A stretch of DNA of 64,000 bases from Siphonodentalium dalli (GCA_032622095.1 CP136064.1:43540989-43604988); one strand, 5' to 3'; shown: positions 23,246 through 35,624, numbered from the stretch's first letter. The notes: a model not told the origin generated them from the sequence alone. Made by a program: numbers and translations.

Positions 23246-23900
23246 TTACCCCTTAGGTAATGTTCTGAACAGTATCTGAACATTTCCCCAGCAATGAATA
23301 GGATTCCATCTACACTTTCTATTATCTGTCGTCTTCCTATATGTTACCCGCCATATCAAATCCAGTCGTAAGTCGGGATTTTTTACCCTGTGCCAATGCA
23401 TTCTCTTATATATGCGAGTCGACCATGTGTCGCCTCGCATATATAAGAGAATGCATTGGCCTAACAATTTTTTACAATTTTAATAATTTTTTCTTGTATT
23501 CTTTAACAATTTTATAATTTCACCCATACAGAGCCCCAGACAAACATGAGCAGACGACACTCTTCTATTATATATGTTTCTATATATGTGTGGGGCTCCC
23601 TGCAGGGTAATGGATGATTTTTATGTTACGTCCTAAAAATTGTAAGAAACATTTATTTAAAAAAAATTATAAAAAATTGTTAGGCCAATGCATTCTCTTA
23701 TATATGCGAGGCGACCTATGGTCGACTCGCATATATAAGAGAATACATTGGCACAGGGTAAAAAAAATCCCGACTTACGACGTGATTTCATATGGCGGGT
23801 CACATATTTCCTGAACACCCCAGATAAATTAATAACCAGCCATTCCAATCTATACTTTTATAACTGATGGGAGAATCAATTTAGTATATACAAGGGTTAA
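23246..23900. mobile_element. TTAACCCATTG-type MITE split by a nested insertion
   Basis: The left part (CCCTTAGGTAATGTTCTGAA, ATCTGAACATTTCCCCAGC, ATTATCTGTCGTCTTCC) and the right part (GGGAGAATCAATTTAGTATA then CAAGGGTTAA) match the ends and body of the MITEs at 3,073-3,264 and 49,090 onward. Between them sits a complete GTGACCC-family element (23,341-23,805), so this MITE is the older host. Confidence 0.6.
23341..23805. mobile_element. Palindrome-bearing MITE, GTGACCC family, copy 3, nested
   Basis: Complete element with both inverted ends (ATGTTACCCGCCATATCAAA and TATGGCGGGTCACAT), both 67-nt palindromes (about 23,394-23,460 and 23,685-23,751) and the standard-orientation middle. It lies inside the MITE at 23,246-23,900, so it inserted later. 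Confidence 0.85.
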
Positions 23901-25019
23901 AACGAGATAATTGATCAATGCTTTGTGTCAATCTTGACGTTATTGGTAGAGACGGTGTTGTATGCGTTCTATTTATCTTCTGTATACGTCTCTGATTCTG
24001 TTCTTTGTTTGGTTGATTACTTCGTATATTGTTTATATCTCTGCCAAGAACTATACGGCAACCGTTCTCTCCGATTACCACTGACATACAATCAAGCTCG
24101 TGTCTCCTAACAACTTGGTGAAACAGTTGGAAATATCATGCCCGACACATCATTAGTTGTAAATTTTACACCGCATATTATAGGTTGGTTGAAATTATTA
24201 TAACTTTTTGATGTCCACCTAGTTGGAATATATTGCTTTTGGATGATAACATCGGCATGTTTCTACGTTTCGTCACAATTTTGGTCTGAAGTGGCCAACA
24301 GTTTGATATTTGGAAATTGTCCAACATTGGGTGTCAGGTTTGAAACTGCCAAAATTTGGAAAGTTTGAGGTACCAGTTGAATAGGACGAAGCAAATTGGT
24401 ATATCGCGAACACGGGAGATTTGTCTGGTTCAAAGGGGTGTGAAGTTAGACATTTCAATGTGGACCCCCCCCCCCCCAATTTAACTACATTGTTACCGTC
24501 ATTTAAACATAATGACGTATATACATGTATGTTCTGACGAAAGTCCTGGAAATTTATAGCAAGTTGACATTACATCAGCCCAAAATTTTCGTTCGGCCGT
24601 TGTTCAATGTAAGTGTTGTCACGAAAGAATCAGTCCGCGAGGTCTGGGTCCGCTGAATGCTGGTGGAAGTGATCGAACATTACTCCGTCCAACCACATGG
24701 CAAACCAGAATAAACGAAAATAACATATATTGATATATTTGTATTCCTGGAAGTGGTCCTATGTTGATATATATCGAGAGGAACCATGCTTCTATAAAGC
24801 TAGCGATATAGCTGAGATATCTTACCTGGACCTATCTGAGATCGGGGGAAAATACTACATTGTATGTCAGCTACATATTGTACATATGCTTAGTATCTTT
24901 GAATATATACATATCTCTGTCTCGATACCATAGTATGTATATACTGGATCTGAGATTAAAGCATATACTATCGTGGGTATGAGGCCGGACAGAGTCTTAA
25001 CCTGCACACTCTTAAAACG
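23901..25019. other. Gene-free stretch
   Basis: A poly-C run lies at about 24,465-24,477. No recognised gene or repeat otherwise. Confidence 0.3.
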
Positions 25020-25695
25020 ACTATGTGGTAGAACCACACAGTTACAACACAGTTTGTGTAGCCACTTGATCGAGCACAACATTGTGTGGTGAATTGTGTG
25101 GCAAATGATCACACATATGTTGTGTGGCGGTGGCGAACAAACTGTGTGTATCGACCAAACAACTTGTTCTTTGTAGGCACACATTAAATGTGTGCTAAGT
25201 TGCGCACAAGATTGTGTGGATGCAGATGAACAGTTTATGTGTGGTAACTGACCTACATAGTTGTGTAGTTGACACACACAAAGATGTTTGGGTCCAGCAC
25301 ATTTATTTGTTCGTTGAATGGACACAAATATGTTTGCACTAAGGAAACAATGTGTTCACCGCTACCACACAAGATTGTATTGTTAGTGTACACAATGTTG
25401 TTGGGCGAGACTACACATATGTGTTAATCACATGCGTACACATTTGTGTGGTTGATCCAAACAATAGTGTTCACCGCCATTACACTATTTGTATTGTTAT
25501 TGTACACAATGTTGTTGGGCGAGACTACACATATGTGTTAATCACATGCGTACACGTTTGTGTGGTTGATCCAAACAATAGTGTTCACCGCCATTACACT
25601 ATTTGTATTGTTATTGTACACAATGCTGTTGGGCAAGACAACACATATGTGTTAATTACATGTGTACAAATTTGTGTGGTCGATCCAAACAATAG
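25020..25695. repeat. CACA/TGTG hairpin-rich repeat with a 114-bp tandem part
   Basis: The whole stretch is built from short inverted pairs of CACACA-like and TGTGTGG-like words, e.g. GATCACACATATGTTGTGTG, GGCACACATTAAATGTGTGC and CTACACATATGTGTTAATCA. From 25,352 it becomes a tandem array with starts at 25,352, 25,467 and 25,581 (unit 114-115 bp). Because 114 is divisible by 3, an open frame (GTG start, 25,352-25,810) reads three 38-residue repeats. That frame is a by-product of the array. Confidence 0.8.
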
Positions 25696-27639
25696 GCTGC
25701 TAATCCTGCAAAAAAAAATCATATTCAACGTAGAGTGTTTACACCGATATTTATTGGCCATACATATAGTTCGGCTATCGTTGGACGTTTTTTCCCCGCC
25801 ATACATATGAAATGTTATAGTCTACTGATGCTTGACGTTTTCGAATATTAACTTATCAAACAGCAAACATGCATATCCCGGGGGTCCGCTCCCTTCTTTT
25901 GTGTACACAGCAGAAATCGTGATTGTCGAATGATATAGTATAGCTATAGTCTTTAATTTCAATAACACAACGACACAAAACAAAACATCCGTTTAACACA
26001 TTCACATAATATTTTGGTCATCCGACGAGATTTCAAAGAAATTTAAAACTATAAGCCTGCATGTTTCAGTTCCATCAGTGGGTTTCACATCAATAACTAG
26101 TATTTTCCTCCAACTTGAATGTATTGTAACAATTCGAAAGTCAGTCTCTGCTATATATACATATATACAATGTATGTATATTGCTATACTGGTTGGCTGT
26201 CTTACATCAGACTCACCCTCCCGTGTGTAGAAGAACAAGCTCTAAAACTAACTGAAGCTTTCTGAGATCCCTTGAACTATACAAGAAAATTAAGGGCTCC
26301 AAAGAGGATAGTCTTTTTGAATGTATATATATCGGTGCAATTTCTGGGGAGAAATCTCGAGTTCACGAAGAATAGAAGTCATCGCCTCTTGCACAGAAAC
26401 CAAATTACAGCACATGACATCATCATGTGTATACCAAAATCATTGATTGGGGAATTTGTGTCTAACTCATACATTCCACCGTGGTTCTTGGTTGGTTGAC
26501 TAGAGTTTATCTGCGTCGTTGTCAAGGCAGTCATGTCCATATCTTGTTATTTACATCGACGTCGCACCGCGTGACCGCCATGATTTCACCATTGAACCTG
26601 TAAGCAGAGAAGTTATTTTGTTTATAACATGTCATTGTGAGATATTATTTACAGTGTATGTACATCTATAACCGTATTATAATTCATACATTAAAGAGCG
26701 CATTTTCAGAAAGGAATATAGTTTTTGAAACATGCTAAATATATACATGTACTACTCATTATAGCTTCACATAATGAATGTTCGGACATTTTATAAATAT
26801 ATTATACTTTATCTATATGGCCAGATCGATGCCCCATTAAGCACAATCTTGACACGGGAAATTTGCAATTTTACATGAGGAATTTTAGCTATATAACACA
26901 ATACATTCATATATAAGGATTATAATATGAGAAACATGGCGAGTTTGAAAATAAGCCCCCCCTCCCCCTTTTTTATAGTATAAACGACAACTCTTCACCA
27001 TGTACGTCACTTAATCCAAATGCTAATAATACTTTAATGACACATCTCACTATTCTGCAGTATTTATAATTTTAGATTATTTATAAGTTCATTATTTGCT
27101 ACTATGACATTTATTTAATGACATAATATTCTTCACAATTTAAAGTTTTGGACACAAACGGTGGCTACATATGTATTAGATATACGACATCACCCCCACC
27201 CCCGGCCCCTCCCTCGGTAACCGAATTTACGCAAGTTATACATAGCAGAGGAGCCAAAATATGCATGTTAATTTTTCACATCGTCTTGGTAAACCACCAA
27301 TATAATGGACAAATAAATACCCCACCCACCCAACAATTTGTTTCACTTGGTACATTGATTGTGGTATTTCAAGGTTTATTGCAACAGTGATGATGATCAT
27401 CATATTCAAATGAAATTAATTTGAAACACCAATTTCACACATTTTGTGTGATTCCGGGTACCACATATAGAACTTCGTAGTATACGACTAGGGCATTTCA
27501 GTGGCATCCACAAGTCACATTCAGGGACGCGGCTCGATGGTCGCCGTTGGTGGGGGTGTCCACCTTCAAATAAAGAAGTGCACCCCACCCTCCCCTTGAA
27601 CCATATCTGTAGAAATATATTTGCACACCGCCCTCTCGT
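25696..27639. other. Gene-free stretch
   Basis: AT-rich with short C-rich patches (about 26,957-26,970 and 27,190-27,215). A TTAAAGAGCGCA box is at about 26,691. No gene is recognised. Confidence 0.3.
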
Positions 27640-27659
27640 TCTGAAATTTAAAAAACCGA

Positions 27660-27815
27660 CGTCACACACAAATATGTGTGGTGATGTACACATATATGTG
27701 TGGACATTGGGTGATACACACATATGTGTGTATTATGTACACATTTATGTTCAGATAATGCCTCCACACAGTCATTGTGTGGAAGCTGTCACACAGTCCT
27801 TTTTACAGTGTGGGA
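27660..27815. repeat. CACA/TGTG hairpin-rich repeat, second locus
   Basis: Same style as 25,020-25,695: CACACACAAATATGTGTGG, GTACACATATATGTGTGGAC, ATACACACATATGTGTGTAT and CCACACAGTCATTGTGTGGA in close succession. It is flanked by a TTGCCAAAT-rich patch (27,840-27,900) that recurs at 28,450-28,490. Confidence 0.65.
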
Positions 27816-27939
27816 CCGCGCTGGACCAAAATTTACTTTTGCCAAATAATTTGCCAAATGAGAATATTTTTTGCCAAATTATTTTAGCATTTGCCAAATG
27901 CTATCCCTGATAGTGTCATTTTCTTCAACCTTATATCTT

Positions 27940-28125
27940 ATGTTTCGACACTCGAGGTTTGAACGACTTTTAATATCGATATCGATTTATTTATTGTTAT
28001 TATATGCCATATTTGAATATCTTGATGTCATAATATTTGTAATACCCTTTTCTGTAACGTTTCTGTATATATCCACACATCGATGAACAGAATAAAATGA
28101 ATCTGAATCTGAATCTGATAGAAAA
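27940..28125 (+). mobile_element. Probable LINE 3' tail
   Basis: An AT-rich segment ends GAATAAAATGAATCTGAATC followed by TGAATCTGA, the hexanucleotide-type (AATCTG)n tail common at LINE 3' ends. No coding part remains, so the assignment rests on the tail alone. Confidence 0.4.
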
Positions 28126-28502
28126 GAAGCTAGTTTTATACTTAATTATACTCGCACGTATCATATAACAATAAGCCAATCACCGAACAATACAATGGTA
28201 GAAGGGTTGCTTCATAAGAAGGGCACCTACAAGAGGATTAGCTATGTAAACACTACCACCACACTAAATACTAGTAATCCCTCCAACCGCCGATACTAAT
28301 GCTATGAGATTAACTGTATCTTAATAGAGGTGTTAACTTTTTCTAAACATTATAAAACGCAACTAATATAATTATCTTATAAGAGTTTCCTGAAATGAAT
28401 GATATTGGTTGACCAATATTTTTAACTTTCTTGAGGAATTAAAAAGTGACTTGCCAAAACTTTTGCCAAATGAAAATTTTGTTTGCCAAACATATGTTCA
28501 AC

Positions 28503-28576
28503 TTGTTTTTGGTAGTCATGTTGTTTTTGGTAGTCATGTTGTTTTTGGTAGTCATGTTGTTTTTGGTAGTCATGTT
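28503..28576. repeat. 18-bp tandem repeat, four copies
   Basis: TTGTTTTTGGTAGTCATG is repeated four times almost perfectly. The FGSHVV-repeat open frame is its shadow. Confidence 0.9.
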
Positions 28577-29390
28577 GCGATGCCATTATCGCGGTGTTTG
28601 TCTAATCTGAACGAGCCGAAGAAAAGCGAGTGTGTGAAAGAAACTTCAGGAGCCGATATACTTTAAAAGATGGATTATCACTTTAAATAACAATTTTAAA
28701 TAGTTTCATTGGTATAAAATAATAATGAATTGACGACCCCTGTCCGGAAATGCTTCTATCAATTAATATTGATTTTATTTCGAATATTTAATTACGAAAT
28801 GAGATGATTTATAGGTACACTCTATTTGTCTATTTTAAGAACAGACCATGCGGGTGATACCATACATGTATATCTATAGAGACCATTACGCTGTTCCTAT
28901 AGCTACGTACCGAACGCCAAATGTCCCAGATTGATTGATTGTATTGTTTTGTTCCAAAGTTTTAAGCGATAATGAGTCTAATTTACGTTTAGTTTTGACA
29001 AAATTACACAATACAATTTCGGGTCTCTGTCAACAGTAACCACTATTGTTCGTTAGCTAAACAACCACACCTTTTTAGACAAGAAAATATTCGAAATAAA
29101 ATCCATACTAATCGAGAGAAGTATTTCCGGACAGGAGTCTTCGATTCATATCTAATATTTTCTACACCGGTAACTATATAATACATGTTTACAAAGAGAT
29201 AATCCACCTTTAAAATATTTAAATAATTAATGCACTGGTGCTTGCAAAACGAATGGAAAAGCCACCCTGAAAACAAGGAAGTGTTCTTTTAAAAGTAAAT
29301 TTCTGGAAGTATCAAAATCGCTCAATGGTATTTTTCTCGCAAAGTTAACACATTCATACGTTTGGAGCTGTAGCTATATTATTGCGTTAC
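28577..29390. other. Gene-free stretch
   Basis: AT-rich. Short similar phrases at about 28,740-28,800 and, inverted, at 29,080-29,140 (TCCGGA(A/C)A, TTTATTTCGAATATT and its inverse) suggest a decayed inverted element, roughly 28,690-29,290. Both edges show GTATAAAATAATAATG-like or TAATCCACCTTTAAA-like phrases. Confidence 0.35.
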
Positions 29391-29892
29391 TTAAAGGCAC
29401 GTGCGGCCTTTATTGTCGAAAATATTCATATTTGTTCCAAACACCGTAAACAGAAAAACATTAAAACACACACAGTTCCGTTCATATATACCATGACCAT
29501 CGCGTAAACAGCATGTTATCATAAAGACCTACTATATTTTACCTAAGCAAGAGCCTGATTGTGTTACAGAAGACAGCACAATGCTACTGGCTAATCACAC
29601 ACAAATGGCATAAACGCTCTTTATTAGTTCCATATCAGGTATTCACCAACAAAGAACGCTCTTTATGTTTACCATCATAATATAAACAAACACTAGAAAA
29701 GTTACTTTTTATGCTGTTGTTTACATAACAATGGTCAAACATATGACCATAATATACTGTTTATGCGATATTTCTTATTTGTATACGGACAACGTCTATC
29801 TACATTTTGATGTTCTTTCTGTTTGTGGCGGTTTTTGACGGGTGAAGATATTTTCACAGGATACCCACCGCCCAGGCCAACCGTGTCTTTAA
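29391..29892. mobile_element. 500-bp TTAA-flanked element, copy 1
   Basis: Bounded by TTAAAGGCACG at the left and CCGTGTCTTTAA at the right, which are imperfect inverted ends next to TTAA. It is nearly identical over its length to 61,066-61,572. It contains two inverted CGCTCTTTAT boxes (29,611 and 29,654). It has no coding capacity. TTAA ends again suggest piggyBac-type mobilisation. Confidence 0.75.
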
Positions 29893-31164
29893 CACTTGCC
29901 ATGAGATTACCATTCCAAAAGTGCGCCATTCCGGTTCACATACCTCGTACACGGACACTATATCAAACGCCAATAACGACTTTAAACATACATGTAAGTG
30001 GCTTTTACCATGTAGTGGTGTTTGATGAGCCTCACAATCAATAGTTTAACGCGTGAAGCTGAGGCAAATATCTATACAATTTAGATGTGTCAAATGTGAT
30101 CAACATCTATTATTTATCCACTTGTGCTAAATACATGTATATGAAACGGTAAACGCGGTCCTTCGTTCGAGATTTTTGATGTCGGAAGACACCCTTGAGC
30201 ACCGATGCTAACGGAATAATCGACAGAATTGGTCGATACTGGGTGTACTCTGAACTTCATAAATGTCAGTCTTTCATTAAATCGTGATAACACATGGATG
30301 ACACGGAGTGCTGCTAAAGTAAACTATACTGGGTTAGGAATTAGGGGACTACGGGGAATGATTAACTTTAACTGGGTGTCTCGTCGGGTAATATACACAG
30401 ATTGATTTATGCCGGACATCACCTCCAACCAGTGACACTCATGATATATAGAGGGTTTCAGTTGCGGGAATCCAAATTGGAATTTCCAACGGCGCATCTC
30501 CCTTCAACCAAACCAAATATCGAAACGACAAAGTACCTGTTATTCGATATTCTGTTGAATGAATTGTAAGATACATTTATTATACAGGATAGGTATATTT
30601 AGCTTGCAAAACTATTATTCAAGTCTCGCTGCTTTATCTGAGTCGTTTGTCTACTCATCCACCATGCACTCGTCGGTAGACTGCCATGAGAATATAGCTC
30701 GGCTTCAGTGCGGATTTTTTTAAACTACAGGGTGGTGATAACCTATATTTACTGATTTACTTTGTCAATATTACCACAGCTAACACAATGTATTTGAGGA
30801 TGCAATGATTTCATTAAAACACCATTTGACTTAGTGTTTGAGTTGATGAATGGACAACTAAAGTTATCATCTCTCGATCGATCAAAATAAGTGTATTAGC
30901 GGCACATATCTAATATGAATTGCAATTCAAAATATAACAGGTTAGTATTCACAATTGCATAATCACGACGCGTTTAATAAGCGAGATAATCAGTAATAGT
31001 CAATCTCGAATTAAGTGAGGTTACTAAGCCAAAAGGGCGCAATACTTAATCCTACCTATAAAAATAGTGCACTCATTTTGAGCTAGCGGGCCGTCTTATA
31101 TGACCCTAATTTATAAGAGTGCGCATCCGATTTTATAATGTGACTTTTAGTAAGTTGAAACCAA
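29893..31164. other. Gene-free stretch
   Basis: I see no gene or repeat. CTCGATCGATC-like and TATAATACAGG-like phrases are unremarkable. Confidence 0.3.
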
Positions 31165-31673
31165 CAAAATTGTGCGGCTAGACTTGTCACCAAAAAAAAC
31201 TAAAAAGTTGACCATATAACTCCTATACTGGATAAACTGCATTGGCCCCCGATCGAGGAAAGAGTTCATTTCAAAACAATATGAATCGTTTACAAGTGTT
31301 TAAATGGCTTGGCACCATGCATCTTACCTATCCGATATCGTTCTACGTTATCAACCACCCACACCACTTTGGTATGCAAAGTCGAACTTGTTAATACATA
31401 TTCCTGGTAATCTAGTAACATGCGGCGACCGCGCATTTTCCATGGCCGGTCCCAGGCTCTGGAATTTATTGACAAACCACCTTAAAGCTCCGCAACCTAT
31501 TGATCATTTTAAAGCGGCTTCAAAGTTCCAATAATTCAACCCCGCAGACGCCAATTCGTCACTATGTATTCTGTTCGCATGTTAACATGTTACTTGTATG
31601 ATATATATTATTTTTGCGTAAAGCCTGAGAGCACATATCGTGGATCCGTGGCTATAAACTGTATTATTATTGT
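31165..31673 (+). pseudogene. L2/CR1-like LINE 3' end (reverse transcriptase C-terminus plus 3' UTR)
   Basis: The frame from 31,165 reads NCAARLVT, a stop, then HITPILDKLHW, IEERVHFK and YKCLNGLAP, the usual C-terminal series of CR1/L2 reverse transcriptases. A frameshift near 31,305 moves it to the frame with SYLSDI, GDRAFSMAGPRLWN and FKAA, ending at 31,534. The 3' UTR ends with AAAGCCTGAGAGCACATATC and GGCTATAAACTGTATTATTA, matching the well-known CR1/L2 ending (a CCTTGAGCAC-like stem, GCTATA, then ATT repeats). Two in-frame stops and one frameshift mark a dead 5'-truncated copy. Confidence 0.85.
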
Positions 31674-31996
31674 CGACGATACAAAAACAGTTGAAACCAA
31701 TTGTGTTTCTATAGTTAGGACCATGCACATATTGACTGGACTAAATAGTTTAGCTCAACAATATCATCTGGTGCGAACACAAAAACACTGAATACGTTTA
31801 GTGAAAGTAATAGACAGGACGAATCTATGGAATAATATTGTTCCTTCAAGATGAATATAGCTAATTTCAGCTCTCTGCAGACGATTTTAATTTTTTGAGT
31901 TCGTAAAAATGATATCTTATTTTTCACAGACTTTCAGTCGCGTTACATTTAATGCGCCGGTATTAATACACGAGACAAGATCGTTACGTAATTATG
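31674..31996. other. Gene-free stretch
   Basis: Nothing recognised between the LINE end and the next element. It ends in the left target duplication CGTAATTATG (31,987-31,996). Confidence 0.35.
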
Positions 31997-33344
31997 GGTA
32001 GGGTTCTCTATTCCGAAGGTTAATAAGTCCGAAGGTTCGCTATTCCGAAGGTTTTCTATTCTGGGCGTATTTAACCAGAAATGAATCAAAATTTGCACGC
32101 CACCAAAAAAACCACACGAGGAATGATAAATACGATTACGCTAGTATTCATATATAGTACATTTATACATCCACTTCTAATTCCCAAATTGTCCTAGATA
32201 TCGGTTATTAATAGCAAGAAAAGAGTATCAGTTTATCGTTCATTATGGAAAGTTAAAAAACACGATGACTGAAATAAACTACATGTTATAGATATAGCTT
32301 TTCCGAACTGGCAATCTGTATTTGAAAAACAAACATCAACATTAAAGGCCCACTTAATTTTCGAACCCCCAGATCACATATATAAAATATATGACACTAT
32401 ATATACCATTTGAAATACGAAGCTCTCCAACAATGTATTATCAGCTTATCCGGTGTAATACAACATGTTGTTTTTGTTGAGTTAACGCAGGGTTAACGAC
32501 TTGTTTTTGTGCTTAATGCTCATCTGGTTTTGTTTCGCAAAGTAAAGTGTATTATTTTCAATGGAGGGGGGTAACACTATATTTTAAAGATAATGTTATT
32601 CCCCTTCGATTGAAAATACATTAGGTTGAATTCCGTTGCATTCTGAGAGCCATGACATATAACGGGGGAATCGTTTTATGATTTAAGATGTTTTCTATTT
32701 CTCTAGGGGCATCTTCTGATACAGACGTTTGGAATGGTGATGAACTATATATAGTGTTTTAATCATATTTTATGGCACATATTGTGTTTAAAACCTGATA
32801 TCAAGGCACTATAAAAAATAGCCGATGACTCGAAAATTAAGTGGGCCTTACAATTCAGTACAAATTCACAATTTCAGTTAGGTTCAACTCATACCCGCAT
32901 ATTCAACGACATTCTGCTTCGCAGTTATTCATTAAGAGGTATAGTCCCTCTGTTTTAATCCCGCCTTTAGCTGGCGTATTGTTGCCTGTAAGATTATTGA
33001 GATACAACGCCATACGCGATGACATTAAATCGCATGGAAAGAGCAACTGTGTGGGCTGCCTGACGTGAATATGTATTGGAAAATAACGTCATACGTAATG
33101 ACATTAAATCTCAAGAAAACCCGCGAAAAAATAACATTTATTGTTTCAATGTTTTAAGTTATTTCCTTCATAAAAAAGAATCTTCGTGATAAAGAACCCT
33201 TTCAATACTTGAATATAGAATTAACCTTTAAAAAAATAAATCTTCGGAATAGCGAACCTTCGGAATAGCGAACCTTCGGAGTAGTGAACCTTCGGAATAG
33301 TGAACCTTCGGAATAGCGAACCTTCGGAATAGAGACATGTTCCC
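31997..33344. mobile_element. 1.35-kb fold-back DNA transposon with 10-bp target duplication
   Basis: The direct repeat CGTAATTATG flanks the element (31,987-31,996 and 33,345-33,354). The ends are inverted: CTCTATTCCGAAGG near 32,006 and CCTTCGGAATAGAG near 33,320. The inner ends consist of short tandem copies of the same word: CCGAAGGTT units at the left (about three) and (CCTTCGGAATAGCGAA)n at 33,240-33,335, about six. There is no transposase. A 9-11 bp duplication with repeated subterminal motifs fits Mutator-like or Foldback-type elements. The family is not proven. It contains a nested MITE at 32,345-32,849. Confidence 0.75.
32345..32849. mobile_element. Nested MITE with AAGGCCCACTTAATTTTCGA ends
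   Basis: AAGGCCCACTTAATTTTCGA at 32,345 is mirrored by TCGAAAATTAAGTGGGCCTT near 32,829. About 500 bp, AT-rich. The interior is itself loosely inverted: ATATATGACACTATATATAC near 32,385 versus ACTATATATAGTGTTTTAAT near 32,743. A TA on both sides is compatible with a TA target duplication (Tc1/mariner type), but the context is weak. Confidence 0.7.
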
Positions 33345-35366
33345 CGTAATTATGTAGGTGCCGCAACTGTATTTGGTATAATCGTGTTTTTAAAAACTGG
33401 CAAAGATCTTAGCTCAATTAACTCATTAACGTGCAAATCGACATTTACGTACAACCAATTCCATTCATAGATTCATGCCTCTCTTGAGTAGTACCTAGCG
33501 TTAACGTTAGTGTTCATCGTCTCTCTGGTGTTAGAAAGCGCCGGTATTACCGTATTAGCTGCTGTGTTCTCGCCTGTTCTGACATATATAATCACCGAAA
33601 CTATACAGTAATAAACCACGAGGGTGATAATAGACAGCCCCAGTCACACGTATATCTAAGTGCGGTGCAGGCAAACCTGCTTGCATGGCGCTCATTCGGT
33701 TATCAGGAGATTGAATTGTTCCTCTTCGCTATAAGTTTCGAATGCTGCACGTTGAGTTGCAAAACGTCTTAACGGTTTGATCGTGTAAGTGAAGGCGAAA
33801 CAACCACGTGAGTGAACTTCGTTAACAATTGCAGCACACGTTACAAGTTAGACATATATGCGGTTGAATATGGCTATTAATACGGATAAATGAGAAAAGG
33901 TTCTTATCATCTACATGCATTGTTGTCGACAGAGGGAGAGAGAGAGATATATATTTCCATCCACGCTACTTCACTTTCCTTGTTGTCTAAGTATATTACT
34001 CGGATGTGAACACCCATACCTGACAATGTCTGTTCTCCCGAAGCTCATATTGAACTTATTTTAAAAACACAAGTATAAGCCCATATCGGCATAATTTATA
34101 TTACGCTCTGTATGAACCACGTACAAAATGTAAGCGCCAGTGTATGTTGGACGCAAGTAATGTTTTCGGTTTGTCCGGATCTCCGTTTCGTTGTTTCTTT
34201 GTTTCGATGTTTGTCCTTCCGCAAATATGTAACGTCATATCGGAAGTACAAAGAAACAAAATGCGCAATCGTTATTGTTCTAGCAATGTTGAAATTGGCC
34301 GCTTTTGTTTGCGTTATTGTATGCGTACATTCTCACAGGGCATGTAGTCTTGATGTTAGTTGATATTTCAGCACACCATAATATTCTGCGAGTAATCAAG
34401 CACAAACGTGTGTTGTCAGAGATATTCGTTGAATGTTGCCAATATGAGACGTGTTATATCAAAAGGAAAAATGTCGCTATTGTAAATCCGAATTTGCCCA
34501 AAAATCGACTTTTGAATTTTGACGCCATGTTGACGCCTTTTTGACGGTAAGGCGAAGACACCTAGTTTAATCTTAGTCACTCTAGTTAATACACTTGCTA
34601 AATTGAGTTTAGTTGTGTGTTAGGATGACACGAATTATTGACGAGTTATAGCACGTTCGTTCAATGACGAAGGCGGGTCATGCAGTCATGCGTTATTCTC
34701 GTAATTACGTGGAAGTCTCGTGCTATATCGAGCGAGTTTCTATACCTGTTACGTAGATAAGATAACTACATTTTTGGAGGTTACGCTTGATCGCCGTTCG
34801 CATTGCAACAATATCGATCAAAGATCTAAATTAATCGGCCACAACGGGCAGGTCGATATGAATATATATATATACAGTTTATATCGATATAAATGTACAC
34901 GTTTGTTATACTCATGTTGTATGGTAAAGAAACTCACAGTCGAGACGACATGGAATATTGCAATATGGCCACATCCTGAATACGGATATTCGCGGTCCAA
35001 CCAGCGACAATATGTCTGCCAGAAGCACGACAGATGTCGCAAAACTCAGTTTCAGTAGCAACGTTAACAACAAACGTTCTATACGAAACTCGCTTTCAAA
35101 CCGCCTTTCATTGTTGCTTCCAAATAGAACAAGTGCATCACCTGCGTATTGCATATACATATATATGTCCTATTGTATTTTCCACAATAAATGATCATTC
35201 AACAGTTGTAAAACCAATTGTTAGAACGAAAACTCCACATGCTAGTATATAATCACTTATTACTGAACTCTAATAATAATGCATTTCGTAAAATATGCAT
35301 ATATAACAAAAGCTCAACCCTTGAACTGTTCGTCCTGGCAAACTAAACCTTTTGCTGGACGATATA
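33345..35366. other. Gene-free stretch
   Basis: About 34,028-34,115 (TGTTCTCCCGAAGCTCATAT, AAGCCCATATCGGCATAATT) is an end fragment of the GAGCG-box family, matching 55,163 onward. A GA microsatellite sits near 33,932-33,950. Overlapping anonymous frames at 34,100-35,250 lack motifs. Confidence 0.4.
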
Positions 35367-35624
35367 TTAACCCTTCAGTGATCATGGAGCTTCCTGAAAT
35401 TGTGTGATAACGCTTTGCCAATGCATTCTCTTATATATGCTAATGTCCCATATATAGGGAGCCTCGCATATATAAGAGAATACACTGGTCTAACAATATT
35501 TGCCTTGATCAATGCATTCTGTTATATATGCGGGGCTCTCTGGGAGACTGGCGAATACAAGAGAATACACTGGCATATGATATCTAATGCTGCAGCAGCG
35601 CATCTCCAGTCATGAAAGGGTTAA
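35367..35624. mobile_element. TTAA palindrome element, TTAACCCTTCAGTGATC type
   Basis: TTAACCCTTCAGTGATCATG at the left and GTCATGAAAGGGTTAA at the right, with TTAA on both sides. Inside are two diverged palindromes. One is around CCAATGCATTCTCTTATATA, then CTCGCATATATAAGAGAATA (about 35,418-35,489). The other, beginning CAATGCATTCTGTTATATAT, has a divergent centre. The right subterminal words TAATGCTGCAGCAGCGCATC match those at 8,581, 38,670 and 56,173. Confidence 0.75.

Noticed and set aside
28409-28666. Protein with FGSHVV repeats
   Set aside because: An 18-bp tandem repeat (a multiple of three) accounts for it, and there is no ATG context or homology.
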